Assembly: GCA_965240325.2 (NCBI GenBank)
Contig: OZ251230.1
Location: forward strand, 2,762,667 to 2,826,666
From: Rebecca billardiae RCC1528
Taxonomy: Eukaryota; Haptophyta
Reading direction: 5' to 3'
DNA: 64,000 nt
In this document: positions 1 to 12,025 of the stretch, in pieces
Layout: each line of letters begins with the position of its first letter
How positions within the stretch are numbered: position 1 is the first letter of the stretch
Notes under the pieces: generated by a model
Databases searched by the model: none
Seen by the model: the letters and a program-made list of their open reading frames with translations, nothing else
What the model was told of the DNA's origin: nothing
Made by a program: the position numbers and the translations under genes

Positions 1-1633
1 CCACGACGTGCAGCTCGAGTACAGCCGGTAGAAGTGCGTGCCCAGCTCGGAGGTGCCGCCGTGCTCGTCGACGGGCGAGTCGTCGCGCTTCATCTCGCAC
101 ATCGAGGCGCCCAGCAGCAGCGCGCGCTGCACGAGGCGCTCGTACCAGAGGCGGCCGTCGCCGAGCATGATCTCGTGGTGCAGCGGGTGCCCGCTCAGCA
201 GGCCGAGCTGCGCGGGCGTCACGCCGACGAAGACGGCCACCTGCGCCGAGCGCGGCGGGCGGGGCGGCGCGGGCGGCGCGGGCGCGGCGTCGGCGGGCGG
301 CGCTGGCGCGCGGCGCGGGCCGCGGGCGCGCGCCGGCGTGCGCGCGGGCGCAGCGCGCGAGCCGCGGTGCGGCGCGGCGCGGCGCGCCGCCCAGCGCCTC
401 CGCGCACCTGCTCCGTCCACTGCAGGTGGTTGTGCCACCACGCCCACAGCGCGCGCCCGCCGATCGGCGGGAAGGAGCCCGCGCTCCACGCGTAGCTCTT
501 GCGGTCGCCCGGCACGACGAAGGTGTTGGCGTAGCCCTTCTCCTCGTGCTTGTTGGTGCCCGTGTGCCCGATGCAGAAGAGCGTGAGCGAGTGCGGCGCG
601 CGCCACTCCTCCTGCTCGCGCAGGAAGCGCACGCCCACCGTGAACCAGTGCTCGAGCGGCGCCGAGCCCGCGGGGCGCACGTCGTTCACCTCCGCCCACG
701 CCGTCATCGGCATCGCCATCTGGTGCGCGTAGCCCTCGGGGTAGAGGCGGATGTGGCACGCCGCGCCGCCCTCCGCGTCCTTGCACGCGCTGTCCCCGTG
801 CGCGATGATCTCGTGCGCGGTCACGTGCGTCCCGTTCTGCACCAGGTGGAAGTGGTGCTGGTGCAGCGGCGGGAAGTCGAGCAGCTGCAGCGAGGCCGAG
901 GTCGAGCCGAGGTAGGAGCCGGTGATGCGCGGCAGCGGGCCGAGGAGCGGGTGCAGCACGCGGAAGGTCTGCGCGCCGGGGCGCGCGCGCGGAGGAGGGC
1001 GGGGAGCGCGCGGAGCTCGGCGCGCGACGGGGCCGCGGGCCTCGGCGGTCGTACGCGCGCGCGCGCGCGCGCCCGCGCCCGCGGCCGCGCGCTCGCCCGC
1101 GCGCGCGCACGCACCGCCTCGGTCCACGAGTACCCGCCCGTCGTCGTGATCGGCCCGACGCGCACGAAGACCCAGTCGCCCTCCGTGCCGGCGGTCGTGC
1201 CGTTCGACGGGTCGATCGTCGTGACGCACCACTCCTTCCAGTGCGGCCCCTTGGAGCGGCGGTAGCTGCCCGGCAGCGTGAGCATCGGCCCGTCCGACAC
1301 GCGCACGGGCGGCGCGCCGCCGACGTACCGGCGGAAGTCGCACGACGCCATCGCGCGCTCGATCGCGAGGCGCTGCTTCTTGCGCGTGTTCGGGTGCGGG
1401 AACATCGCCTTGCAGAACTCGCGGTACTCCTTGTCGCGGTGCCGGTCGCACGTCTCGTGCGACTCGACCCACGGCCGCGCGGCGGGCACGGGGCGCTCGG
1501 GCGCGACGGGCACGGCGCGCGCGCCGCCGAGCGCGGCGGCGAGGGCGGAGACGAGCAGCGCCGCGCGCGCCGTGGCGTGCCGCCGCCGCGGCGCGCGGGC
1601 GCCCATCGCGCCGGCACGCGCCGCCTCCGCCAT
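1..1633 (-). CDS. Secreted histidine-rich protein, unknown function (3' end outside window)
   Basis: Three exons on the minus strand: 1633-1115, 968-408 and 240 to beyond base 1, giving at least 440 residues. Both introns start GTGCG, end CAG, and are phase 0. A signal-peptide-like N-terminus follows either the Met at 1633 or the one at 1606 (hydrophobic run ALLVSALAAALGGARA). The body is rich in Cys, His and Trp, with the clusters HQHHFHL, HGDSAC and WWHNHLQW. These clusters and the predicted secretion would suit a metal-binding extracellular or luminal enzyme. The spacing loosely recalls type II copper monooxygenases, but I cannot establish homology. The exon joins are supported by uninterrupted hydrophobic/aromatic sequence on both sides and by GC-repeat-only intron translations. 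The C-terminus is missing. Confidence 0.75.
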
Positions 1634-2056
1634 CGGGTGGGCGCAGCAAGGGAGGGCACGGGAGAGATCCTCGGTTTCGCGGCCAGTCGCCGGGGCGGCT
1701 GCTGCCCAAAACACGGTCACGCATGCGCGATATGCCGTTCAATTGCTAATCGATTTTACTCTGCACATCAGGCGCAGCTGCTAAAATTAAGTTCTATGAT
1801 AGTAATTCCGGTATGCCGGCTGCGCGTCAGCTCGGAATGCCACGGCTACCTTTAGCAACGACTGACTTAATGACGTCGAATGACTGCAACAAGGGAGTTC
1901 GCTTGGTGTCGCGTCGAAGGCAACCGTCGTCGCGGCGAGCATCAGTTCCCGCGGGAGAGTACTCACCGCGGCGGCGCCTGCTGTCCACGAGACCCCGAGG
2001 CGTCACTCACCGGACCGTGGGAGACTGGCAGCCGCACCACGACTCAGTCAGCCAGC

Positions 2057-3828
<1,772 letters not shown>

Positions 3829-4719
3829 TCAGCCGCCGCTCGACACGCCGCCCATGTAGTCCGTGTCGCCGCGCACGCGCGCGCGCAGCCGGCGCGCCTC
3901 GTGCACGTCCTTTGGCGTGAAGTGCTCGGTGTGCGTCGTCGTCCACTGGCCCGCGTGCGGGTCCCACGTGTACCCGGCGGCGCGCGCGCGCGCCTCGTCG
4001 GTGTCCGAGATCGCGTACGGCCGCGGCCGCGCCTGGCGCGACGAGTACGCCGCCGGCTGCACGGGCAGCGGCTCGACGCCGCGGTCGGCGTTCTGCCGCT
4101 GCGCCGCCGTCACGTAGCGGCCCGCGGCGCCGTCGGCGCCGTCGCCGCCGCCGCGCCCGCCGTCCTCGAGCGCGTAGGGCAGCGGCCGGCCGTAAAAGTC
4201 GGCGCCGCGGTGGCGCTCGACGGGGCCCACGCCGTCCCACCCGCCGCCGTCGCGGAACTGCCGCTGCGTCGCGCTGAGGTACCGCTCGCTGTCGGCGCCG
4301 TCGCGCGCGCCCGCGCCGTCGGCGGCGTCGCGGCCGTCGTGCCGCGCGTACGGCAGCGGCCGGCCGTGGAAGTCGGCGCCGCGGTGGCGCTCGGGGCGCT
4401 GGAGGCCGTCGGCGGCGGTGAAGGCGCGGTGCGTCGCGCTCACGAAGCGCTCCGGGTCCTCGTCCGCGCCCGCGTCGCGCGCGTACGGCAGCGGCAGGCC
4501 GGCGAAGTCGTAGTGCGCGCTGCGCGGCCGCGGCCGCGCCCAGTGGCGCCGCTCCTCCTTGGGCGTGAAGTCGCGCTTGTACGTCGAGAGGTAGGGCTGC
4601 GGCACGAGCGGCGCCTCCTGCACGAGCGTCCGCCGCGGCGACGTCGCGCGGCTGATCAGCGCGAGCCGCGACGGCGTGCCCGCGGGCGGCTTGGCGCTGG
4701 CGGGGCGGGCGGCGGCCAT
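3829..4719 (-). CDS. Repeat protein resembling axonemal/microtubule-inner proteins
   Basis: 296 aa starting at the Met at 4719 (MAAARPASAKPP), single exon. It contains three diverged copies of a ~45-residue unit with the core ERHRGADFxGRPLPYA followed by an RY(L/V)(S/T)A(T/A)xRxF-like motif. It also has two DFTPKE/HFTPKD elements near the N- and C-termini. The overall look (Pro/Tyr/Arg-rich, short conserved motifs in repeats, no hydrophobic segment) is like small cilia and flagella proteins that bind microtubules, such as SAXO- or SPMIP-type proteins. That assignment is inference from texture, not from a recognised domain. The gene ends 98 bp... more exactly, its start lies 98 bp downstream of the stop of the membrane-protein gene on the same strand. 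Confidence 0.7.
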   Translation of the reverse strand: MAAARPASAKPPAGTPSRLALISRATSPRRTLVQEAPLVPQPYLSTYKRDFTPKEERRHWARPRPRSAHYDFAGLPLPYARDAGADEDPERFVSATHRAFTAADGLQRPERHRGADFHGRPLPYARHDGRDAADGAGARDGADSERYLSATQRQFRDGGGWDGVGPVERHRGADFYGRPLPYALEDGGRGGGDGADGAAGRYVTAAQRQNADRGVEPLPVQPAAYSSRQARPRPYAISDTDEARARAAGYTWDPHAGQWTTTHTEHFTPKDVHEARRLRARVRGDTDYMGGVSSGG

Positions 4720-4817
4720 GGGGCCGGCCGTTGAGAACCCCCGCCGTTTGAAGGCGCAGCCGTCCGGCCGGGTGGTCCGGGACTCACTTTTCTCGCAGGA
4801 TGGCGAGCGGCTCTTGA

Positions 4818-5741
4818 TCACTCCGCCCGCTTCTCCACCACCGCCGCGAGCGCGCAGAGGCGGCGCTTGCGGCTGATCGCCTCGAGGTCGACGCCGAGCA
4901 CGAACTTGGCGAAGCGCACGACCGAGTCCACGGTGAAGAGCACGTTCGTCAGCAGCATCGCGCCGATCGCGACGCAGCCCGCGCAGAAGAGCGCGGTGTC
5001 GCCGCTCGCGCGCAGCATCGCGAGCAGCCGCCACGCGAGCGCGCCGAAGCGCGTGCAGCGCGCGTGGACGAACATGAGCATCGCGAGCGTCGCGAGGAGC
5101 TGCATCTGCAGCCGCTGCCGCCTGCGCGCCAGGTCGAGCGAGAGCACGTAGTAGTTGATGCCGAGCGCGGCCGCGCTCGCCGCCTGCAGCAGGAACACGA
5201 GCTCGTGGTACGCACCGGACTCGGCGTGGCGCACGTTCATCGGCAGCACCATCAGCAGGCCCAGCGCGTGGTGGGTGACGCAGATCGCCATCAGCAGCGG
5301 CGGCGTGAGCTGCGCGCCGCGCGGGTGCGCCCGCCACTCGCGCGCGCGCGTGAGCAGGTCCTGCAGCTCCCAGCCCGCCTCCGACGCGGCGCCGTGGCAC
5401 GCGAGGCGCGCGGCGAGGCGCGGCGGGAGGCCGAGCGCGGGGCAGACGGCGGGGAGGCAGAGCAGCCCGCCGCACAGGTGCTGCGCGATGCACGCCATCC
5501 CGCGGCACGTCGCCTCGAGCACGCAGTCGCCGTGGTCGACGCCCGCGCGCGCGCACGCGCGGCCGATGCGCTGCACGTACGCGGCGCGCTGCGGCCACGC
5601 GGCGAGGCGCGCGTGGACGCGCGCCTCGATCCGCGGCAGGACCGCCGCCCAGAGCAGCGCGAAGCCCAGCACGAGCGTGAGCTGCGCCCGCCACGTGGGC
5701 GCGCACCGCAGCAGCTCGTCGAGCGAGGGCAGCACCGCCAT
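4818..5741 (-). CDS. Polytopic membrane protein, possibly TLC-like
   Basis: 307 aa, Met at 5741, single exon. About six hydrophobic segments are visible, including LTLVLGFALLWAAVLP near the N-terminus, LLMAICVTHHALGLLMVLP in the middle, LLATLAMLMFVHA, and ALFCAGCVAIGAMLLTNVLF near the C-terminus. The THHALGLLMVLPMN segment followed by an acidic/aromatic stretch resembles the His-His region of TLC (TRAM-LAG1-CLN8) membrane proteins, but the rest is not clearly diagnostic. The C-terminus is basic and would face the cytosol. No partner is suggested by the neighbours. Alternative: an unclassified lineage-specific membrane protein. Confidence 0.7.
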   Translation of the reverse strand: MAVLPSLDELLRCAPTWRAQLTLVLGFALLWAAVLPRIEARVHARLAAWPQRAAYVQRIGRACARAGVDHGDCVLEATCRGMACIAQHLCGGLLCLPAVCPALGLPPRLAARLACHGAASEAGWELQDLLTRAREWRAHPRGAQLTPPLLMAICVTHHALGLLMVLPMNVRHAESGAYHELVFLLQAASAAALGINYYVLSLDLARRRQRLQMQLLATLAMLMFVHARCTRFGALAWRLLAMLRASGDTALFCAGCVAIGAMLLTNVLFTVDSVVRFAKFVLGVDLEAISRKRRLCALAAVVEKRAE

Positions 5742-5873
5742 CGTGCGGCGGCTCGACCTGAATTCATTACATCAGCTGTCTGCTGTCGACGAAAAAGAAT
5801 TGCATCACGTCCCCCGAGCACTGCCAGCATGGCTGCCGCATGGCTGCGGGCGCAGACTATGGAGGGTGAGTGC

Positions 5874-8723
5874 CTAGGCGAACACGTGCGCCGCGGCGAA
5901 CGCGCGCAGCGCCTCCTCGCACGTCTGCTCCAGCTCGGCCGCCGGCCGCTCGGCGCACGCCGCCGGCCGGTGCATCCGCACCGTGTCGTTGCACTGGCCG
6001 GCGCACGCGAGCGAGCCGCGGTGCGGGCCGAGCGCGCCGAGGACGGCGGCCTCGCGCTCGGCGGCGGAGAGGCCGCGCAGCCGCGGCAGCGCGCCGCCGG
6101 GCGGCACGCGCAGCTCGACGACCGACGCCGCGCCGCCGTCCTCGCGCCGCGCGCGCAGCGCGCGCACGAGCGCGCGGCCGTCGGCGTGCGCGCCGGCGCG
6201 CAGCTCGACCACGCGCCGCGCCGCGCGCGCGCCGGCGCACTCGCGCAGCACGAGCACGGGGTGGACGAGGCGCACGCAGTGGAACGACGCGTGCGCGCGC
6301 GGCACGCACATGCCCGTGCGCGGCTCGCGGTTCAGCCCCCACACGAGTGCGCAGCACGCGGCCGAGCGGTTGGTGCCGCCGCCGCCGCGGTCGTCGTCGT
6401 CGTCGTCGCCATCGTCGCAGCCGCGGCCGGCGGCGCCGGCGGCGCCGGCGGCGCCCGGCGCGTGCGCGACGGGCACCGGCGCCACGCGCACGTGGACGAA
6501 GCGCGCGCCCAGCCCCGCCGCCGCGCCCGCGCCCGCGCCGCCCGCCGCCGCCTCCTCCGCCTCGGGACGCACGCGCGCTAGCCGCTGGTCGATGCCGCGC
6601 CGCGCGCGCGACCGGCCGTCAAGCGCCCAGCCGCCGAGCGCGGCGCACGGCGGCAGCAGGTCGACGGGCTGCGCGCCCGCCGCGGCGGCGACGAGCGCGA
6701 GCCACAGCCGCGCGTGGTTCGCCCGCGCGACGAACGCGCCCACCGCCGCCGCGCCGAGCAGCTCGGCCACGCGGCCGCGCGCGCCGCCGAGCGCGAGCAG
6801 CGCCGCGCCGCGCTCGCACGGGCCCGCGCCCGCGTGCGCGCCGGCGGGCGCGCTGAGCTCGGCCTCGGCCTGGTTGAAGGAGGTGGCGGCGGCGGCGGCG
6901 GCGAGCGCGGCGAGCGGCGGCGCCGCGCCGCCGCCCGCCTCGCCGCCGCCCTCCGCGCGTGCCGCCGCGGCCGCGCGCACCGCGGCCGCGCTCGCGCCGA
7001 GCGCGCCGCCGTCCATCAGCCCGAGCGCCTGCATGGCGCCGAGCTTGTGCGGCGCGCCGACGAGGTGGAGCAGCGCGGGGCCGAGGGCGGGCGTGGCCAG
7101 CGCGCGCTGCACCAGCCCGGACGAGCCCACCACGCCGCCGCCCACCACCGCCTGCCCAAAGTTGAGCAGCACGGCGGCGGGCGCGAGGGCGAGCGACTCG
7201 GAGGCGCCGGCGCCGCGCGCGCCCGCGGGGTGCGGCGGGCGCGGGCCCCACGCGTGCGCGCCCGCGCCGTCGTGCGCGCCGAGCCAGCTGCCGTTCGCGC
7301 CGCGCGCGCGCGGCGGCGGCGGCGCGCACGCGCGCGCGCCGCCGCGCTCGCAGCCGGCCGTGCCGAGCGCGCGCAGCCGGCGCGCGGCCGCCTCCGCCCA
7401 GCCGGCCGCGCCGCCGTCCGCGCGGCGCGCGGCTCGCAGCGGCGCGGCCTGCGCGTCGGGCAGCGCGCGCAGCGCGGCGAGGCGCTGCGCGTGCGACGCG
7501 CGCGGCTCGTGCCAGTGCCCGATGGCGTGCGCCCACACGCGCTCGCCCTCGCCCACGCCGCCCTCCGCCGCCGCCGCCCCGTCGGCCTCCGCCGCCGCCG
7601 CCGCCGCCGCGGCGCCGCCGAGCTGCTGCGGCGCCATCGCGTCGCACGAGCGCGCGAAGAGCGCGCGGTGGGCGCGGTGCTGCCCGCCGCGCTCGGCCCA
7701 GTGCTTCTCCGCCGGGTGCACCTGCGCGTACACCGCCGACGCGCAGCACGCCGACGCCGCCACGTCCGCGAGCAGCGAGTTGGAGCGTGGCGGCCGCGCG
7801 CGCCAGTGCGGGCCGCGCGTGTGCCCCAGCGCGTCAAAGCGCGCCCACCAGCGCTGCACGAGGGCGTCGTCGGCGGTGGCGAAGCGCTCGAGCCGCGCGA
7901 GCGCGCGCGCGAACAGCGCCTCCGCTGGCCCGTCCGGCGCGCAGCGGTGGCAGTGCACCAGCCCGAGCAGCACGTCCGCGCACGCGCGCCGCTTGGCCGG
8001 GTGCACGGAGACGTGAGGCGCAAACAGCAGCGCGTGCGGCAGCAGCGGCGGCGCGCGCAGCGCGGGGTACGGCGAGCGGAGCACGGCGACGTCCGCGTCG
8101 AGGAAGAGCGGGCTCACGCGCAGCCCGACCAGCCGGCGCACGTAGTGCAGCTTCGACCACTCGAGCCGGTACGCGGGCGTGCGCGCGGCGCCGAGCGCGT
8201 AGAACGACGTGTGCGCGCACGACACGCGCCACGGCGGCGCGGCGAGGAGCGCGCAGTGCGCGGGCGAGAGCACGACGACGAGCGAGTGGTCGACGCCGAC
8301 GCGCTGCAGCCCGCGCACCAGGTTCACCGCGTACGCCGACGCCACCTCCGTCGCGATCGTGAAGACGAGCTCGCCGTGGCGCGAGCGCGCGGCGAGCGCC
8401 GCCTCGAGCGCGCACGGCGCCTCGAGGTCGGCGCCGCGGTACACGGGGAGCAGCGAGGTGTTGGGCACGGGCGAGCCGCGCGGCACGTCCGTGTTCCGCA
8501 CCCACGACAGCCCCGCGCACGCCGCGCCGCCGGGGCCGGCGCCGCCGCCGCCGCCGCCGCCGCCCGCGGGCAGCACGCGCTCGGGCGCGCGCAGCGGCGC
8601 GCGGACGAGCCAGCCGAGCGCGAGCGCGAGCGCGAGGCACGCGGCCGCCGCCACGCGCCGCGGCAGCCCGCCGCGCGCCCGACGCGCGCCGCCCGCCGCC
8701 GCGCCGCCGTCAGCTCTCGTCAT
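5874..8723 (-). CDS. Type II membrane glycosyltransferase-like protein
   Basis: 949 aa from the Met at 8723 (MTRADGGAAAGG), single exon. A basic N-terminus is followed by one hydrophobic anchor (AAAACLALALALGWLV), the layout of a Golgi type II enzyme. Residues ~95-370 resemble the nucleotide-diphospho-sugar transferase fold of GT77/DUF273-type enzymes: a start GELVFTIATEVASAYAVNLV, then VVVLSPAHC, then LHYVRRLVGLRVSPLFLDADVAVLRSPY. The last contains a DAD (DxD-type) motif expected to bind the metal and nucleotide sugar. The middle is low-complexity Ala/Gly/Glu and the C-terminal third is Cys-containing and unassigned. Substrate unknown. The long Ala/Gly stretches are typical of GC-driven expansion in this genome rather than evidence of a broken frame. 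Confidence 0.75.
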   Translation of the reverse strand: MTRADGGAAAGGARRARGGLPRRVAAAACLALALALGWLVRAPLRAPERVLPAGGGGGGGGAGPGGAACAGLSWVRNTDVPRGSPVPNTSLLPVYRGADLEAPCALEAALAARSRHGELVFTIATEVASAYAVNLVRGLQRVGVDHSLVVVLSPAHCALLAAPPWRVSCAHTSFYALGAARTPAYRLEWSKLHYVRRLVGLRVSPLFLDADVAVLRSPYPALRAPPLLPHALLFAPHVSVHPAKRRACADVLLGLVHCHRCAPDGPAEALFARALARLERFATADDALVQRWWARFDALGHTRGPHWRARPPRSNSLLADVAASACCASAVYAQVHPAEKHWAERGGQHRAHRALFARSCDAMAPQQLGGAAAAAAAAEADGAAAAEGGVGEGERVWAHAIGHWHEPRASHAQRLAALRALPDAQAAPLRAARRADGGAAGWAEAAARRLRALGTAGCERGGARACAPPPPRARGANGSWLGAHDGAGAHAWGPRPPHPAGARGAGASESLALAPAAVLLNFGQAVVGGGVVGSSGLVQRALATPALGPALLHLVGAPHKLGAMQALGLMDGGALGASAAAVRAAAAARAEGGGEAGGGAAPPLAALAAAAAATSFNQAEAELSAPAGAHAGAGPCERGAALLALGGARGRVAELLGAAAVGAFVARANHARLWLALVAAAAGAQPVDLLPPCAALGGWALDGRSRARRGIDQRLARVRPEAEEAAAGGAGAGAAAGLGARFVHVRVAPVPVAHAPGAAGAAGAAGRGCDDGDDDDDDRGGGGTNRSAACCALVWGLNREPRTGMCVPRAHASFHCVRLVHPVLVLRECAGARAARRVVELRAGAHADGRALVRALRARREDGGAASVVELRVPPGGALPRLRGLSAAEREAAVLGALGPHRGSLACAGQCNDTVRMHRPAACAERPAAELEQTCEEALRAFAAAHVFA

Positions 8724-9440
8724 CGCGGCGCGGCCGCCATGGCGCCGCGCGGATGGAAGTCTGAAGTCTCGCGGACACATGGACGCCTGGGGAAAAGAAA
8801 TGCAGAAGGACGAAATAAAGAAAAAGAGAGTCCGCCGCCGAGATGAGCGCGAAAGCGGCGTGCGCGAGCAACGCCTACGACTACGTACGAGGAGACGCGC
8901 GAGCACACGGCGGCCGTGTTGCGCCAACACGGCACATCAGCGCACTGTCAAGTAGTGATGGCATATCATCAGGCGGCATCAGCACTCATCAGCTATGGCC
9001 GCGCCTCGGCCGATCAGCATCACGCACTGCCGCTCAGCCGCAGGGCGGCAGTCTGACGACATCTGCTGATGACATCTCGGCGCCCGGCCTCGCCGTCGGG
9101 CCTGCCATACTGTGCCTGTGGGCCTAGCGGCTAGCCGTCGATATCTGCCACTCTGTGCCACTGTGATGGGCTCTGCTGTGGCTGTGCCTAGTCGGAGTGG
9201 CGGCGACCGTGTCGTATGAACTGATAACGACGCGACGACTCAGGCTGTGCTGAGCAGTCGTCATCACTACTAGCGTGATCAATGCGGTGCTCGTAACCGT
9301 GCCCGCTCGGATACGTAACATGCAGGCATCAAAACAGCAGCATGAGCATGAATAATAACGGCATCATCGCGTCATCATATCGTCGCGATATCGCATCATG
9401 CATCGCATATTATGTAGTATCGCGTCGTATGACGTATCAT
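8724..9440. other. Intergenic, ~700 bp
   Basis: The 5' flank of the glycosyltransferase-like gene followed by lower-GC sequence rich in CATCA/GATGA short motifs. No coding character on either strand and no RNA gene seen. Confidence 0.5.
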
Positions 9441-9587
9441 CATCAGGCGCGTCTCTACTCAGTCTCGTCTCGTCTCTCTCTCACTCGATCTCTCCGTCTC
9501 TCTCGATCTAGCTACGGCGGTAGTCTCTCGTCTCGTCGTCTCGAGTCTCGTCTGCTTATTATAATAATATACTTATATATATATAAG

Positions 9588-9619
<32 letters not shown>

Positions 9620-9664
9620 CGTCGTCTCTCCCGTCTCTCTCTCTCTCTCTCTCGTCTCTCTCTC
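9441..9664. repeat. Pyrimidine-rich and (TA)n microsatellite tract
   Basis: A TCTC/CGTCTC-rich stretch (about 9450-9545 and 9625-9665) surrounds a (TA)n-rich core at about 9556-9620. It is the most AT-rich sequence in the gene region and directly abuts the terminal-inverted-repeat element starting at 9669. Confidence 0.9.
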
Positions 9665-10620
9665 TACAGGCTCCAGCCACAGTCAGGGACGTCCACTGAC
9701 CCTATGGGGGGGGTGCATTTAGACGAACCCCTGGGAGCCAGGGAGCGATGAGGGTACCAATCGAAAGGTCTCCGGGGCGGCGGACGAAGCCGCAGGTTCA
9801 AAACCGAAGCCGCAGACGATTTCGTATGTTTCCTTGTCCTTGAACGCGTCGTCACAGTCGAACACGGAGGACTCCATCGTGCTGAACTTTTTTTTGGGCT
9901 CCCGGACCGGTCTCTCGCACGATGGAGCGCCGCCGAGCGGGCGAGGAGACGAGACGTCTTGGAGGCCTTGATCCGGGCGCATCCGCTGGTTGGCCGCGGC
10001 ACCCTGTCGCGCTCGCGCCCCGGGTGCACGTTCGTGCACTGAGAGTCACCGATGGGCGAGAAGCTGCTCGTCGACTCGAGCAAGCTGCGCGCTTTCCGCG
10101 TCGAGCTGCTCGCGCCGGCGGCCACATCTCGCGGCGGTGCGGGCGTGCGCATGAGCTTGTCGGCTTCTAGCTGCTCGCGCCCCGGGCCGCGCCGTCAGCT
10201 CGTGGTGCCACGGGTATGCGCACGAGCTCGTGCTTGGCTGCAGCTCCTCAGAGGACTGCCACAGCTGGCTGGCTCAGAGCTTGTTCGCGAGTGCTAAGGT
10301 GCGGCGTGGCCTGCGCGGTGCGCCGCAGCGGTCAATGCGTTGCTCGATCCTGCACTACGCTACGTCTTGACTCGCGAGGGAGGCGCCGATATTGGGGCTG
10401 TGTGCAATGCGTCATGGCCGCCCGGCGCAGAGCCGACGCCGCACGACGCAGCCCTCAGCCAACACCAGCGAACACGGTCTGCTATGCGAATTCTGGCGAG
10501 TTGGGGCCTTATTGAGGCGTATTTGGTCCTTCGATCGGCTGGGGGGAGCCCCCCCCAGACCCCCCCAGAGAGTCTGAATGCACCCCTGCTGGACGTCCCG
10601 GACAGTGACCGGAGCCTACA
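9665..10620. mobile_element. 948-bp DNA transposon-like element with terminal inverted repeats and 4-bp TSD
   Basis: The element spans 9669-10616 and is flanked by the direct repeat TACA (9665-9668 and 10617-10620). The left end begins GGCTCCAGCCACAGTCAGGG. The reverse complement of the right end begins GGCTCCGGTCACTGTCCGGG. About 21 of the first 26 bases match, and both ends then read ACGTCCA and, after a short gap, GGGGTGCATT(T/C)AGAC. No transposase is recognisable inside. The longest plausible minus-strand ORF (9719 to about 9890 in its Met-containing part) encodes a short acidic peptide with no known domain. A 4-bp TSD would fit Sola- or Academ-like groups, but the superfamily is unassigned. 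Probably a non-autonomous element. Confidence 0.7.
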
Positions 10621-10808
10621 TGAGTGCGGAGCAGTCGCACGCGACGTGGCGTGGTGCAGCTGGCGATGACGACGACGGTCGCGTCATACTACTACTCATA
10701 GCCGGATCATGATGCCTCAGCCAGTTACGAGTCGTCGCGCAGTTCGTCCGGCCGCGTACAGTAGAGAACGCCCCCCGGGCCGGCGTCCGTCGCACGCGGC
10801 CCGCCCTG

Positions 10809-11918
10809 TCACGTCGGCGGCGTGACCGTCGAGATGGAGTCGCGCCTCGGGTCCGAGCCCGTCGCGCTGCCGCTCGGCTCGCAGCCCGCCGGCGAGGGCG
10901 GCGACGCGCCGCGACTCGGCTGCGGCGGCGCCGCGCCGCCGGCCGCGGCGCTCGGGCCCGCCGCCTTGTGCCGCTTGGCGGGCGGCGGCATCGGCCGCGG
11001 CGGCGGGGCGGGCGGCGCGGGCTCCGGCGGTGCGCGCGAGCTACCCGCCGCCGCGCCGCCGCCGCCACGCGCACCGCCGCCGCCGCCCGCCGCCGCTCGC
11101 GCCGCCGCTGCGCCGCCGCCGCTGTCGAGCGCGGCCGGGCCGGCGCGCGCGCGCGGTGCGGCAAGCTGCACGGCGCCCGCGCGCGCGTCGCGCTCGCGCT
11201 CGGCGCGCGCGGCGTCGAGCGCGGCCCTCACCTCGTCGAGCGCGTCGGGCACGAGCAGCTCCGCCCACGCCCGGCCGCGCGTGCGCGCCGGCTCGAGCCG
11301 GCGCGGCGGGCGCTCGAGCGCGCGCGCGCCGAGCAGCGCGGCCGCCATCGCCGCGCGCGCCTCGGACGCGCCCGGCGGCGCGTCTCGCATCACCTGCTCG
11401 ACGGCGTCGGCCGTGTGCAGCGCGGCGGCGGTGGCGTCGCGCACGCGCAGCGCGAGCACGCGCTGCAGCACCGCCGCGCGCCGCGAGCGCAGCGCCGTCG
11501 CGGCGGCCTCGCCCGCGCCGCTCGCCATCCGCTCGAACGCGCCGGCAAACGCCTCGTTGCTCGCCGCAAAGTTGTCGAGCTGGGGCGGCGCGGAGCGCAG
11601 GCCGGCGGCGAGCGCGGCGATGCGCTCGCGCGGCGCCTCGAGCCGCAGCACGCCCTCGTGCACCGCGTGGCGCAGCACCGCGACCGCGGCGGTCGCGGTC
11701 GGGCAGCGCGCCTCGAGCGCCGCGCGCTCGGCGGCCGCGACCGCGGCGAGCTCGGCGACGGCGGCGTCGTGCGCGGCGCTGTGCGCCTTGAGCTGCATGC
11801 CCTCGAGCATCACGTCCAGCAGGAACGTCGCCTCCGCGTCCGACGCGGCCAGCCGCGCGATCAGCTCGACGGGCGGCGAGAGCTCGAGCGCGTCGTCGGG
11901 CGGCTCGTCCTCGGCCAT
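10809..11918 (-). CDS. Ala-rich helical protein with low-complexity C-terminus, unknown
   Basis: 369 aa from the Met at 11918 (MAEDEPPDDALELSPP), single exon. Residues ~1-245 are predicted helical, with Ala/Glu/Arg heptad-like stretches (for example LLDVMLEGMQLKAH and LQRVLALRVRD). The last ~120 residues are Gly/Ala/Pro/Ser-rich with a basic patch (PPAKRHKAAG) that could be a nuclear signal. I recognise no domain. The start codon lies 107 bp from the start of the divergent SDR gene, so the two probably share a promoter region. Confidence 0.65.
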   Translation of the reverse strand: MAEDEPPDDALELSPPVELIARLAASDAEATFLLDVMLEGMQLKAHSAAHDAAVAELAAVAAAERAALEARCPTATAAVAVLRHAVHEGVLRLEAPRERIAALAAGLRSAPPQLDNFAASNEAFAGAFERMASGAGEAAATALRSRRAAVLQRVLALRVRDATAAALHTADAVEQVMRDAPPGASEARAAMAAALLGARALERPPRRLEPARTRGRAWAELLVPDALDEVRAALDAARAERERDARAGAVQLAAPRARAGPAALDSGGGAAAARAAAGGGGGARGGGGAAAGSSRAPPEPAPPAPPPRPMPPPAKRHKAAGPSAAAGGAAPPQPSRGASPPSPAGCEPSGSATGSDPRRDSISTVTPPT

Positions 11919-12025
11919 CGCTGCCAGGAGCTTGAAAGTTGGCTGCGCGCGGCAAGGTCGTTGGGCAGCCGCGCTTGGCCCCTGGATTCGGCGATTCGCC
12001 GCCGACTCCTGGTCCGGCATTGGCG

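Noticed and set aside
9795-9805. GGTTCAAAACC, a match to a tRNA B box
   Set aside because: The flanking bases do not form a T-stem and no A box or acceptor stem is found at tRNA spacing.
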